Assembly (NCBI GenBank): GCA_028015205.1
Contig: CM051518.1
Location: 58,049,978-58,113,977 of the forward strand
Direction: 5' to 3'
Source: Mytilisepta virgata
Lineage: Eukaryota > Mollusca > Bivalvia > Mytilida > Mytilidae
Length of the DNA stretch: 64,000 bases
Part shown: positions 14,185 to 57,711 of the stretch, piece after piece
How positions within the stretch are numbered: position 1 is the stretch's first letter
How the letters are laid out: each line of letters begins with the position of its first letter
Made by a program: the position numbers and the translations under genes
Notes under the pieces: model-generated
Databases searched by the model: none
The model's input: the letters and a program-made list of their open reading frames with translations, nothing else
What the model was told of the DNA's origin: nothing

Positions 14185-14228
14185 CATCGTACGAGGACAG
14201 ATAACATATTATCTGCCCTCGTATGATG
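14185..14228. repeat. 20-bp-arm hairpin
   Basis: CATCGTACGAGGACAGATAA is followed after 4 bases by a strand complementary at 18 of 20 positions. GGGCAGATAA also occurs just upstream at 14,173. It may be the tip of an inverted-repeat element, but no termini were recognised. Confidence 0.7.
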
Positions 14229-14637
14229 ATTTTGCCCCGGTGTAAATAACATTCATCAAATCATGCTTTTATCACATATGCAAAATCGGCGTTTTTGCAA
14301 TAAATATGTGATAAAAATAGATACTTCGACTTAGTTTGTATGGGTTTTGTATGGATGCTAATTCAGTAGGCAATATCAACCGAATTCGATAAATAGAAGT
14401 CTACTGGGTTATAATCACGACAACAACAACTGATATTGCATTCCCTAGATGCAGCAATGATTAAGAACCAGTGAAGACGCGTGATAGTATCTTCAATTGT
14501 ACATCTATTTAAACACAAGTAATTTATGAATAGAACATTACAAGTATATTAGTCGGAGGATTAACAGAAAATAAACAAACGGATTACATATGACAGCGTA
14601 CATAGATAGAATTCTTATGAGGAAAAATGTGCAAGAA

Positions 14638-15179
14638 TTACCTCGGCATCAATATTTTAATAACATCCCTGTGTATAAAGATATAGAAAACACTTGACCG
14701 AATGTATATTGCTGGGAATAATCTTCCTTGAACTTCGGACTCTGACGGAATCGGCACACCAGATTTCTGGTAAATTCCAATACAAGACTTGTGACTTCCA
14801 ATTTTTATGGGCAATTTTTCTTCAACCTTCCCATGCCATGACTTACAGATTAATGTATTGTAACGGAGCATCCCTTTTATACAAGTGGTTTTCTAGAACC
14901 GATACAGGTTGATAACCAGCCTCAATAAGCTGTGCCATTGTAGTACTCCTTTAATTCAGTTGGTAGACCAGACAAATACTTAACCAAAGGTTTCGGCTTC
15001 GCTCCCAGCTTTGTGCGGTAAGTAATTTTGGGAAACAAATTATGATCTACTGTTACATAGGCGCCCAACCAACAAAAACCCAAAGTTTTCAAAAAAAGGA
15101 TAATTTGCAAGTGGGTCGAAGTTGGTTTATCTTCATCGTACGTAAATGACGCTTGAGATGGGAAAGTGCAACGGGTCAT
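14638..15179 (-). pseudogene. Unrecognised coding-like block
   Basis: Two minus-strand frames (15,179-14,922 and 14,871-14,638) have less AT-biased codons than random frames here and abut head to tail. The first is hydrophobic in the middle (LFLKTLGFCWLGAYV). The second has a basic Lys/Gly-rich start and an IPSESEVQGRLFPAIY segment. I recognise neither family. A decayed transposon gene is the likeliest reading; a coincidence of composition cannot be excluded. Confidence 0.2.
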
Positions 15180-15399
15180 CCTTCTTGTACGACTGATGTT
15201 ATAGAACCGTTGTTATATCCTAGTTTTTCCCCATACTAGAATTTCCCCTTTATTAAGATTAAAGTTAACAGGAGATAATATCGGTGAACGACATTTAAGC
15301 AGATTGATCCTACATTTTAGCAAGAAGAATATTGCATGAGGCCACTGACCGCTGAATGCGAAAAAACTCCAATAAAGAACAAAAAGAGAATATTAAGAA

Positions 15400-15785
15400 C
15401 TTTGTATGGTTAAACCTGGTAATATGATGGCTTCCATCACTGGTGGGGGGAGGGGAACATCACAACTTAGTTTTTGACCATGATTTTACATTTGCCATTG
15501 GTGAAAAGTTTAAAAAATTGGAACAGAAATGATTTATGACGGACGGACACTTGCATCTGATAGGTGACACAGTTTAACTAAGATTTGACCATGACCTACA
15601 TCATATGGTTTTCTACCTTGTACGCATCACAACCTGTAGTAGTAGAGAAAAATCAGGCGAAGATTCATCACTAAACTCCAAGAGATATTAATGTATTGAT
15701 CGGAAAATAATTATGACGGATGGACGGACGGACAAGCTGATTTTTATAGGGCTTCCGCCGATAGTTAGCGGTGTCCTAATTAAAA
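15400..15785. mobile_element. Degenerate tandem-core element with GGAC microsatellite
   Basis: Two diverged copies of a unit ending in ATTATGACGGACGGAC or ATTATGACGGATGGACGGAC (about 15,532 and 15,710). The second leads to CAAGCTGATTTTTATAGGG and a small CCGC..GCGG hairpin. ACGGACAAGCTGATT is also found at the end of the 28.3-29.05 kb element, so the two are related. Confidence 0.45.
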
Positions 15786-16125
15786 GTCTTCCTAAAACCA
15801 ATGTGTTGGCGTGATACCTATTAGGCTCTTCTCATTCAATTTTCGATGTCATGACGGTAATCCACTGACGGCAGGGATTGTGGTTATTTTTTATATGGGA
15901 AAACTTGAGGCCCAAAGGAGTCTGAATCGCTTACCTGACGCTTTAATGCAAATTTTGATCTTGGATTTTCGGCAACTTTGAAATCGGCACAAAAGTAACA
16001 ACACTTATGAATGACCTCATAAGAAAGACCTCTACAAATTTGTTCAAAGTATGATAAGTAGTTCTCAAACCGAAGACACAAATGTCATTTTCCATTGTGT
16101 TTCAAATTCGTAAAGATTCATTACT

Positions 16126-16566
16126 AAATGAAACAAAAGAATTCTGTCAATTTAATTAGATTGTGTTTAGGTTACAAGGAAGTTAACTGCAACTTAGTGA
16201 TATACCATTATTTATTATATAACACAAAACCAATTAATATTGCAACCCATATTGCGAATCTGACAAACAACAGAAACAGATCAAAAGATAAAAAATAGTT
16301 ATTTTTATGCTATACACGGTATTGAGGGGTGGATTTTCTTATTCTCATTACGCAATTAGATCTAACATCAACGCTTTTAGTTACGTAAGGTACATTTAGC
16401 GGGTGACAGAAAACATGAATTTGTCATCCTCTTTTGTTTTACATGTAAACAAGCCCAGTATAACATGTATAATAAAAATGTGTTTTAACCATAATATTCA
16501 CTTAAAAATCTGTTTTATTTACTTGAAAACTGTTTACTTAATCAAATAACCAATCAGCAGATTAAA
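16126..16566. repeat. Duplicated block, copy 2
   Basis: Direct repeat partner of 9,551-9,997. It abuts the dispersed repeat at 16,581-16,888. Confidence 0.7.
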
Positions 16567-16580
16567 TAAGTAAAGTAAAG

Positions 16581-16888
16581 GGATGTTCGAAGGAGGGGAA
16601 AATTGAAAGAACTGACAACCTCCGGAGAACAACGAAGACTAGACCAAAACAATACATGAACTACAATTAAAAACTAAAAAAACATATGAACAACATGGAC
16701 CCCCACCAAAAAAGCGGGGTAGACTCAGCTGCTCCGACAGAGTAAGCAGTATCTGCTTCCTGCAAGACACCCACCATACTGCCCATATCAAATCCGGTGT
16801 GAGGAAGGGACAACGTCAATGGAACAGGTCTATTTTCATTTGGGAAACGGTTTTTTCATACCTGTCAACCAAGTCATAATGACGTCCA
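16581..16888 (-). repeat. Third copy of the 11.5/13.6-kb dispersed repeat
   Basis: Same orientation as 13,630-13,894, sharing GGGAAACGGTTTT, CCAAGTCAT and AACAACATGGACC. It carries an extra ~60 bp around CTGCTCCGACAGAGTAAGCAG that the other two copies lack. Confidence 0.75.
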
Positions 16889-19636
16889 TAAAACTTAAAT
16901 AAGGATGACTCCAACTTAGGACCAACATGTTCCCGTCTGAGCAACTTTTCTGTCAAAGTCAGCCCATTTGTCGTAAAGTTTTGTATTCAGCCTTCCTCTG
17001 TTGCCAATTAGGTCAAGATACGATGCAGACCTGGTAGTGTCTGTGGTATTCTTAATTTCGAGCTCATTGGGATAAATGAGATGTAAGAAATTCCCAAAAC
17101 AGGAATTGATTTGTGATAAATCATCATTTATGTAGCAGAAGCTGAAATTAAAGGTACGGGCTTTCTCGGTTTAATATTTATAACTTTAATTATTTAGGTT
17201 GTAGTTTTAAAAAAACTGTACAAATGAAATGTGATTTATTCCCTAATATTAGGCCTTATCACAACTGATGGGTGAACGAAATGTTTACACCTTGAATATC
17301 AACATTGATATCAAATATTTCTTACCACAGATTCCATGCAGCTGCTGTTGGACTGAAAGACCCCGAGAATATCCCCCAAAAGATTATAGCTCGGATATAG
17401 CTGGGAGTTTTCTCGGTTTAAAATTGTGCCTTATAAAAAGGCCATAGATTAGAAAAAATTCCACATAAGTATCCATTGTTAATATTTATAAATTTATTTT
17501 ATTTAAAACGAATTAAGATTCATTCTGGAGTTAATCTTTACCGAACCTCGTAATCAATCAAATGTAAGGAAGTTTGGTTCGCCATAGTAAATCAACAATG
17601 CTCCTAATTTTTGAGATATGGTGAATATGCCGTCAAACACGAACATCATTAATCACGACGTCAGCGATGGACACATATTTTTGGAAAGGAAACAAATTTC
17701 AGTTTGTACATGGCTTTGAGTCAAACATAATATATTTTACCGAATGTCTGACATGATACATGATTTTTTTTTTATTATAAAAACTATACATATTGTTTAC
17801 TGGTACGGAAACTGTATACGGAAACTATACCGTGCGACATCAATGAACATATTTACGATATACGGTAGAGACAGTTAAGTCAGTGCCTAATTACCATTTG
17901 GAAAATTTTAACTGAACACCTGATATATATTTAACTAGAATTTGTATAAATATCGTGTACAAATTTTATTCTAAAGGGTTATTATAAAATAAAATTAAAC
18001 GACACATCTAATTTTTTCTGATTTTGTATGCCGTCTAAAAACCATTTAACTCATTCAAAAAATATGTAACAGGTATATTATATGAAGATTACTCAACAGG
18101 TATCCGTAATAAGCAAACTAAATGTATATGCAAGTATAATGGTATGAACTATGCGTCATTGAAACACTAGAGGCGGTCTTGTGGTCGTCAGTTTCAGGAT
18201 AGATCAACAACTTTTAATGAGGAAAGCTCAGAATCCAATGCTTAAACATTGCTTAAACATTTCCATACATTCCAATAAATACAATATCCAATTTCAAATA
18301 AACATAACAATAATTAGATAATGGACAATCACTGAAAATAAATACAAACGTCATTTGCATGCATAGAATGTTATAAGAATTAACATTTCAATTAGGGATC
18401 AACCCTTCCACTAGTTAAATATGAGGACTGTTTTAGGATTGGCGGGGCAGTGAGACATCAGAGCGCATTCCATATCAATCACGAGGAATTTTGTTCATTA
18501 TGTTTACATGTATCAGTGTTTTACGACGGAAAATATATTTTCTACCAAGAAAACCTTAGAAAATTGTCGTTTTTAACCATTCCGTTATTCAAAAAAGTTT
18601 ACGAAATTTTATCAAATGATTAAGAGTTTTATAATGAAAATCTGATCAGGATGGACTATTTATTTGTGTCATTTTTAAAAATTTGGGCTTACCTTACAAA
18701 TCTTTGATTCTCAATTATAAGAAAAATACTGGAATATTACACTTTCTGTCAAAGCCCGACATTTTGGAATTAATGCTATATTTACGACGATATGTATACT
18801 TGTCTTATCTTTTTAAAACCGTATTTTGTACAATCAATCAAGTTTCCAAGTTTATTTTGAAAAACACTCAGGCGCAAAAGATAATAACTGTTGGAGCTAA
18901 AACTGACATTTTCTTTATTTGCTTACATCTTTCTAGAGTATAATACAATTTTGTAATGTTTCAACTAAAATAAATTCCTCAGCCTTGGGTTTGGGTTTTT
19001 GTCTGACAGAATTTACTAACTGTATTTTTGCTTCGGTATTCTTTGACCGAAAGTTCGTCTCTATTATAAAATATATTGTATGCTACTATCAAACACATTA
19101 ATTGAAGTTGAGGATTGCTACTAAAACATAAAAAATATCATTTATTATATTGTTTACTGTAGAATACAATGGTTTCTAACTCAGGAAAATACAGATGATT
19201 TACTAATTGTTAATGAAATAAGCAATACTACAACGTATCAAAAATAGCTTAAAAATACATTCATTCATTACCATAAGTATAACGTACATAATTTTAGAGT
19301 CTTTCTTTTATAGAAAAGTTAGCATTCATATACATGTAAATGTGTACAAACTATTGCGTTATTTTAAAATGTTTGCAGTATTACATTGTATCATTTAACT
19401 GCAGTCATTTTGGATGATCTATATTTTCTACAAAATCATCATTTGTTTATAAAAATTTCAATAAATGAAACAATATCTCTGACGCAAGTCCTTTTGAGGG
19501 GGCAATTTGGAATACAATAGTTTATCATCTGACCCTAAAAGTTACATTTTTTCAAATTTAATACTTTTGTTTGAATTGTTTTGATGGTTTTGCTTATTAA
19601 TTCATTTTATTATATCTTTAACCGGTTTTCCAATAT
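16889..19636. other. Gene-free AT-rich DNA downstream of the receptor gene
   Basis: No exon, RNA or transposon signature recognised on either strand. The longer open frames are low-complexity AT-rich translations. Confidence 0.5.
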
Positions 19637-19697
19637 TTTGATCTCGAGCACTGCTGATGAGTTGTCAGTCAACGAAATGGCCATACAGTGCATCAAA
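19637..19697 (+). ncRNA. Type I hammerhead ribozyme
   Basis: All conserved elements are in order. Outer stem I strand TTTGAT (19,637-19,642); CTCGA bulge; inner stem I GCACTG (19,648-19,653); core CTGATGA (19,654-19,660); stem II GTTG/CAAC around TCAGT; GAAA (19,674-19,677); very short palindromic stem III region TGGCCA; TA before the predicted cleavage point between 19,685 and 19,686; stem I returns as CAGTGC then ATCAAA. Stem I is perfect apart from the bulge, as expected for natural type I ribozymes that need a stem I/stem II loop contact. ATGGCCAT can hardly close on itself, which suggests action as a dimer. It lies about 270 bp beyond the receptor stop codon, on the opposite strand. Confidence 0.87.
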
Positions 19698-19782
19698 TTT
19701 ATATCGGTATTTTGTTTTACTATTTTATTATTTCACTGCAATTTGTTATGATTTGTTTGATTTTAATAAACATATATATAGA

Positions 19783-19788
19783 TTTATT
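19783..19788 (-). promoter_or_regulatory. Candidate polyadenylation signal of the receptor gene
   Basis: AATAAA on the minus strand, 180 nt downstream of the receptor stop codon. In such AT-rich sequence the hexamer is common, so position is the main support. Confidence 0.35.
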
Positions 19789-19796
19789 ATATGTTC

Positions 19797-19856
19797 ATAC
19801 ACACACAAGCACACCCATACGCACGCACACATATACGCACGCACACCCGCACGTAC
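19797..19856. repeat. Imperfect (CA)n-rich microsatellite
   Basis: Alternating CA interspersed with GC steps (CACACAAGCACACCCATACGCACGC pattern). Open frames crossing it are artefacts. Confidence 0.85.
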
Positions 19857-19967
19857 ATGTAAATATTTTGAGGAGTAAGAAGAAATAGACAGACGTAGTT
19901 TTCTTCAATCCTACAATATTAAGCTGAAGTGAAGTAAACATTCTTTCATAAGTTATAATTAATTATG

Positions 19968-52830
<32,863 letters not shown>

Positions 52831-54719
52831 CTGAAACGAGAGTCGATGATCAATAATTGTAGATGAGTATTGCTTAAATATTTGGCAGGTATAATTAGGA
52901 GACCCGTGGACAAACATGTAATCATTGTTAATTTTTTAAAAAGCTGGACTTTGTTTTCTTAACAACAGGAACAAAAACGACAACAGTATACAGAAACCAA
53001 AACAATTCAACGATTTCAAGAGAACTAGTATCACTGAAAACTAAAGAGTATGTGTTTTCGGGAACAAGTTGTATTAAACATTCGCGGACTTAAGAAAAAT
53101 CTGGTCACAATAATAAAAACAAGGAAGTTGAATAAAGCTAAATTTTCATTGTATTAATTAAGTCAACAATTTACTAAGGAAACTGTTAATGAAACACCAT
53201 AAGTATTATTATTAATTAACATGATAAACATCACACTAACGAGGTATTCTAGAAAAAATCTGAATGATTTCTCAATTTTTCTTTCCTTTTCAGTGGGTGA
53301 AGCTATTTATTTTCTTCATAGATTATTTGCATACCATCTACAGATTTGCTAAAATTTTATAATTTGTTTTGTCCAGTAAATGTTCGAACGTTCGGTAATG
53401 TACTTCTTAAAGTGCGTGGTTCATCGTTGAATATGACAGTACAGCTGAGTTCAGTAATAGCCTCTCTTTAGAAATGTCCTCAATTGTCAGTATAACTGTT
53501 CTAGAACTGTCACCCAGACACTTTTAGAACCATCAATGACCGGGTGTGTTTTGCCCTAGAACCGTTTTGGACAGTTCTTCCCAAGAACCATTCATGACAG
53601 TTCTATTTCAGCACCACATATGACCGAGCGTGTCCTGACTTATACCTGTTATGGGCAGTTCTACCCTAGACCATTCTAAACCGTTCTATCCAAGAACAAT
53701 TTATAACAGTTCTACTATTTCATAACATTCCATCCAGAACATTTATGAAAGTTGCGATATATTTAAAACGGCAAAGCGTATAGATCCGTACAATTTTCCA
53801 GAGGATTATCATATTCATGTAATCGAGACAGTTAAATTATATACTTATAAAGTTCGAGCCTTGGCGAGGAATTTAAAATTAGACAATTTATATTTGTTGC
53901 AATATATCAACAACTAGAGATGTCGTTATCTCATAACGTCTGAAATTTAAAATCTTTCCTGTAAAGACATGAATTTTTGGTATTTTATAAATTTAATATA
54001 TCATCAAAAATATGTATGACTTTAATTATTGTAGAATAAAAAATCATTTTTACGACATAGTACAACAACTGATGGAGCAACAACTAGAAGTTACTTCTTT
54101 TCAGAAAAGACCTTTTGGTAGTTTATGAATTTAAAACATCAAAATTATAAGTTATAATTATAAGAAATAAGACAATAAACTTGCAATACCTTACACATCA
54201 ACTTTTAACATTCTGTAATGGTTTATAGTACAAAAACGTAAGAAACATTAGTTTTTACTACCGTAAAATATCAAAATTTAGATGTTTCATAGTAGTTAAG
54301 AACCCCAAAAAGTGTAATTTTTTCTGACCAAAGTTCCAATGGCACGTTTAAAACCCCCGTTAAAATAGTCATATGACTATTTTGCTCCCTTTCCTTGTGA
54401 TTTCTTTTTATTTTTTTTTTACCAAAGTTGGTTTATCACGGCTGCCCTTAGAATTGTACTTTTTTTTATTCAAGTTCCAAGGGCACGTTTAAATTCCACC
54501 CCAAAAAAGCCACATGGCTATTTCGCCCCTTTTCCTGTGATTTTAATTTTTTTTTACCGAAGTTTGTTAATCACTGCTGCCCTTAGAATAGTATCTTTTT
54601 TAGACCAAAGATCAAAGGGTACATTTAAAACATACTCCAAAAAATATAGCTATTTGCCCCTTTCCTTGTGATTTTTAATACTATTTATAATTCCATTATA
54701 TACAACATTATCCGTCCGT
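52831..54719. other. Intron or 5' region with degenerate repeats
   Basis: 53,420-53,750 has a degenerate repeat built from AGAACCNTT and GACAGTTCT words. 54,310-54,690 has ~140-bp tandem repeats. No exon recognised. Confidence 0.5.
54310..54690. repeat. ~140-bp tandem repeat, 2.5 units
   Basis: Successive units carry GACCAAAGTTCCAATGGCACG, CAAGTTCCAAGGGCACG and GACCAAAGATCAAAGGGTAC, each followed by a CCCC(T)TTTCCTTGTGATTT end. The first unit contains the perfect palindrome AATAGTCATATGACTATT at about 54,365. Confidence 0.8.
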
Positions 54720-54797
54720 TTATTTACAATTATCGATTGATTGTAAAGTATAGCGTATGGAAATGTGATAGCCTTGAACTATAAATATAGCTGTTAC

Positions 54798-54887
54798 CAT
54801 GGTTAGATTATTGTTTTTAGAATGATCCCGAACATTATTGTGACGTAATACCATTACGCATACCAGGAAGAGTAGCCATTTTAACAT
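54798..54887 (-). CDS. Possible signal-peptide first exon of the receptor (uncertain)
   Basis: ATG at 54,887 starts MLKWLLFLVCVMVLRHNN, a textbook signal peptide (short basic start, hydrophobic core). A GTAACA donor can be placed after 54,798, but it leaves phase 0, while the first EGF exon needs phase 1. An unseen intermediate exon would be required. Position and strand suit the receptor; chance hydrophobic coding is the alternative. Confidence 0.25.
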
Positions 54888-55342
54888 TTGCGTTAAGCGA
54901 AGCACGAGTGTAAAGGATTTATTGATTATCTTTTAACGCCAAATCGACACAAAAGTCATATCGTGGCGAAAACAAATTTATTATTATTAAAATAATCGAG
55001 TGTAAAGGAATAATTATAATGTTTAAATGGACTTTAAAGAGGATTTTAAACAAATTTAAAGCAGGCCGTAAGTCGGAAAAATCGGAATGATTTACTTAGA
55101 CAATATTCGGATGATTTACAAATTTAAACAAATTTGGATGAGTTAAATAAGATTGTTATTGAGCGAGATAAACGAGTGAACTGCGCAGTTGGACTAAGAG
55201 ATATTATTAGGATTTTTATCGTTTTGTGATGAAATTAATGTACAAGTATGCATTCAGGATTGTATCTTTTAAAAAATATCAACGTCAAGATACGACATTT
55301 TGTTATCAGTTTTGCCATTTGTGTTAAAAAAATAATACCATA

Positions 55343-55600
55343 ATTGCGCATGAGCGGAACGAGTTTCCTGACAGCGTTGGAAAATTTATAAACAAATACA
55401 CGTGGATATTGTAATACTTTATTGCGCATGACCGGAACGAGTTCCCGGCTCTGTCAGAAAATTTATAAACACATACACGTGGATCGTGGGGCTTTTTATT
55501 GCGCATGAACGGAACGAGTTTTCCGACAGTGTCGGAAAATTTGTAAACAAATACACGTGGATCTTGGAGTACTTTATACCACAATTGTGGATGACAGGAA
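55343..55600. repeat. ~78-bp tandem repeats at the left side of the Polinton
   Basis: TTGCGCATGANCGGAACGAG recurs at about 55,344, 55,422 and 55,499. Each is followed by AAAATTTATAAACAAATACACGTGGAT-like sequence, and a fourth decayed unit begins near 55,583. Frames crossing it on both strands are repeat translations. Confidence 0.85.
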
Positions 55601-55731
55601 CGAAAAAAGAAAAAGAAAGCAAGCTATCAAAGATCCCTACTGTAAATCTATCTGAAAATATATATTCAAATACTATAATACACTAAAATCAGTTGACTAA
55701 GATTAGAATTGATTCCCCAGGCAAAATATTA

Positions 55732-56251
55732 CTATTTTTTAGAATCAGAACACGTAATTTCTTTTAAATCATGACATAAAGGAACTGCAACATCATCTAG
55801 TTTTTGACGTTCGTCGTAAAAAGTAGAGATAAAATTGATAATAGTTCCAAATTCCTCGTCTGTAATTTGTCCATCTTCCAATGCCTTACTTATTCCTTTT
55901 TCAATCTAAATTTATACTTTCTTGCTAAAGCGAGCTATTTTCCACTTGCTTTTGTTTCTTTTTCCTTCGCTTGTAAAGCACATTTAAAACCAAAACAACA
56001 ACATAATTTGCCACGGCCAGCAAACTCAAAGGAATACAAGCAATCATTCCTACACCTGTTGCCTCTGTCCCCACTGCAGTACTTGTGGTTAAAAATTTAA
56101 TGCGGTACAAACAGTGAGCGCACCCGATACAATTTTACTCCAACGTTTTACCGTTTTCAAGTTTATTCTCATACTTTTTGATTTATAATAACAAGTCATA
56201 TTCCAGTTCCTTAAGTCCCCGTTGTCTATACCTTTTTTCTTGATCGGCCAT
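55732..56251 (-). pseudogene. Polinton small membrane-associated protein, frameshifted
   Basis: Starts MADQEKRYRQ at 56,251, overlapping the protease end by one shifted frame, and ends at TAG 55,732. A charged N-terminal helix with stops near 56,180 and 56,135 leads to a hydrophobic Gly/Ala/Val segment (TAVGTEATGVGMIACIPLSL) and a Lys-rich linker. The C-terminal helical domain in another frame reads ISKALEDGQITDEEFGTII. This arrangement (STAV.TEATGVG..AS, then an acidic EED-type helix) is familiar from uncharacterised Polinton proteins. Function unknown. Confidence 0.55.
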
Positions 56252-56672
56252 TTTCTAAAAAGTACTTTTTTAATAGCATTTCATTATAAATTGTGTCAGT
56301 AGGACTAAGGTTTTTATATAAGATGTTATAGATATCTTTCTCCTGTGCTCGATGAAGAAAGAATAGACAGAAGAAGCCGCATAGAAAAGTTGTGTTGGTA
56401 CTGAATTGTGATGTAGCGACAATTAGTCTTGTGGTGGTGGAAGACCGTAACTATCGAAGTAAATGCCTCCGCCACTAGTAAGCTTATCACGAAAGTCCCA
56501 ACACACCCAGTGACCCCCTTCAGCAACGGAATCATCAAGATTTAATATTTGTATTCCGTTTGTTTGGTAGATTGTCCCAACTAACCACCCATCTGAAATT
56601 AGTAATACCCAATTTGTCAACCCACTTTAAGATATCGAAGTTGTTTAGCGATTTAAGCGTCTTTTTGTGCAT
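56252..56672 (-). pseudogene. Adenain-like cysteine protease (maturation protease), frameshifted
   Basis: ATG 56,672 starts a frame with NNFDILKWVDKLGITNF. After a frame change, NLDDSVAEGGHWVCWDF carries the active-site His, and YFDSYGLPPP is the conserved acidic strand. The nucleophile Cys is in FLCGFFCLFF at 56,379-56,381 in a third frame; the C-terminal helix continues to TAG near 56,212. His, acidic residue and Cys order matches adenovirus protease/Ulp1-like enzymes that cleave Polinton capsid proteins. At least two frameshifts make it dead. It lies between the capsid-accessory gene and the membrane protein. Confidence 0.8.
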
Positions 56673-56699
56673 TACATATGGTCGTCTAACGCTGTCCAC

Positions 56700-57700
56700 T
56701 TATAATCCTCTACCAAACGGACACTCTAACCGTAGTCCTTTTCGAAATAAACCAGCTAACATTGGTACTGCTAGACTGACTAACATACCAAGGAATCCAG
56801 CAGTCTGTTGTATTCTTGTTATTCTAAGTCCAGATCCATTCTTTTTGCGGAGTGCTGTTTGAAGTTGGTCTTTTTGTGTTTTTGTCAATTGGTCAACATA
56901 AGGTTAACTTAATAAAATAGTATTGTATGGTACTTTTGCTGTTTGTACTTGTGCACTTCTAGCTCCAATACCGAAAACTTTCTTTACCCCTGTTTCGGCT
57001 AATGCGCGTATAGCTCCAAAACCTATAGCGGGTTATAAATTAGATGCTGCAGTCTTCACGAGCGGAAGTATGGATGGATGAATTTTTGTTTAACGTCCAG
57101 TGGCAACCAGGTGCATATCAGGACGAGAACATGTTGATATAATAATGAATATGACCCCTGCTTTGTACTAGACCGACACGCTAAGTCGGATTTTTAATGT
57201 GCTAGCTCACGAGGTAACTGTCCACAGGAAGACATATCACCTCACTCGGACACATTATACTGACTCCGAGCCGACCAGTCTTTGCTCTTACTCCTAGATG
57301 CCGCGTGCTTGGTGGAGAAGCAGCAAATACCAATTTTAATGTCTTTGGTTTGACCTGGCCGGGGATCGAACCCGCGACTTCCGCACTCAGGGCGAGCACG
57401 CTACCACGAGACCACCGAGGCGGTCCACGAGCGGAAGTTTAGCAAGAGCACCAAGGAATCCGCCATTTTGTGATTGGGCTCTCATTTGTGTCTGTGTGAT
57501 AGTAAGTTGAAAGCCATTCCCAGATGCCTTTGCTTTTTGTATTCTATTTACTTGCGTTTGCTTTAACGCCATTGTAAAGTCACCTGTTAATTGAATATTC
57601 ATTAATCTTAATGTACGGCACGATTTATTCTCATTGCCTTTGCTAAATTTCTTCGTTGACCTTCAGATAAACCGAGAATATTGTTGACGTATTTACTCAT
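56700..57700 (-). pseudogene. Polinton Gly-rich capsid-accessory protein (pVI/pX-like), interrupted by a SINE
   Basis: Starts at ATG 57,700 (MSKYVNNILGLSEGQRRN), 12 bp after the capsid stop. Its features recur in Polinton accessory proteins: basic amphipathic SQVNRIQKAK-type segments and two GGFLGAL/AGFLGML hydrophobic motifs. The second segment starts TKTQKDQLQTALRKKNG. Reading passes through stops near 57,610 and 57,035 and a stop near 56,908, and is split at 57,070-57,425 by a SINE. Across the duplicated target the frame is preserved, showing the gene was continuous before insertion. A membrane-active or core role is inferred by analogy with adenovirus pVI/pX. Confidence 0.6.
57070..57425 (-). 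mobile_element. tRNA-derived SINE with perfect target-site duplication
   Basis: A 356-bp insertion flanked by identical CACGAGCGGAAGT at 57,057-57,069 and 57,426-57,438. On the minus strand it begins with a tRNA-like head: A-box-like TGGTCTCGTGG (57,404-57,414) and B box GGTTCGATCCC (57,362-57,372). The body ends in GCCACTGGACGTTAAACAA, resembling the 3' domain shared by many molluscan SINEs, and an (ATCC)n-type tail. A strict 13-bp duplication indicates LINE-mediated insertion and a relatively young age compared with the host Polinton. Confidence 0.92.
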
Positions 57701-57711
57701 TTTTTATTTCC

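Noticed and set aside
17255..17300. Second hammerhead near CTGATGGGTGAACGAAA
   Set aside because: Core A is replaced (CTGATGG), stem II cannot form and no stem I partner follows.
55235..55686. Overlapping 60-90 codon frames with FTNFPTLSENSFRSCA-type repeats
   Set aside because: Translations of the 78-bp tandem repeat on both strands; no signal of a gene.
57360..57425. Functional tRNA gene on the minus strand
   Set aside because: A and B boxes are present, but it is the head of a 356-bp insertion with target duplication, and a full acceptor stem is not formed. It is a SINE head.
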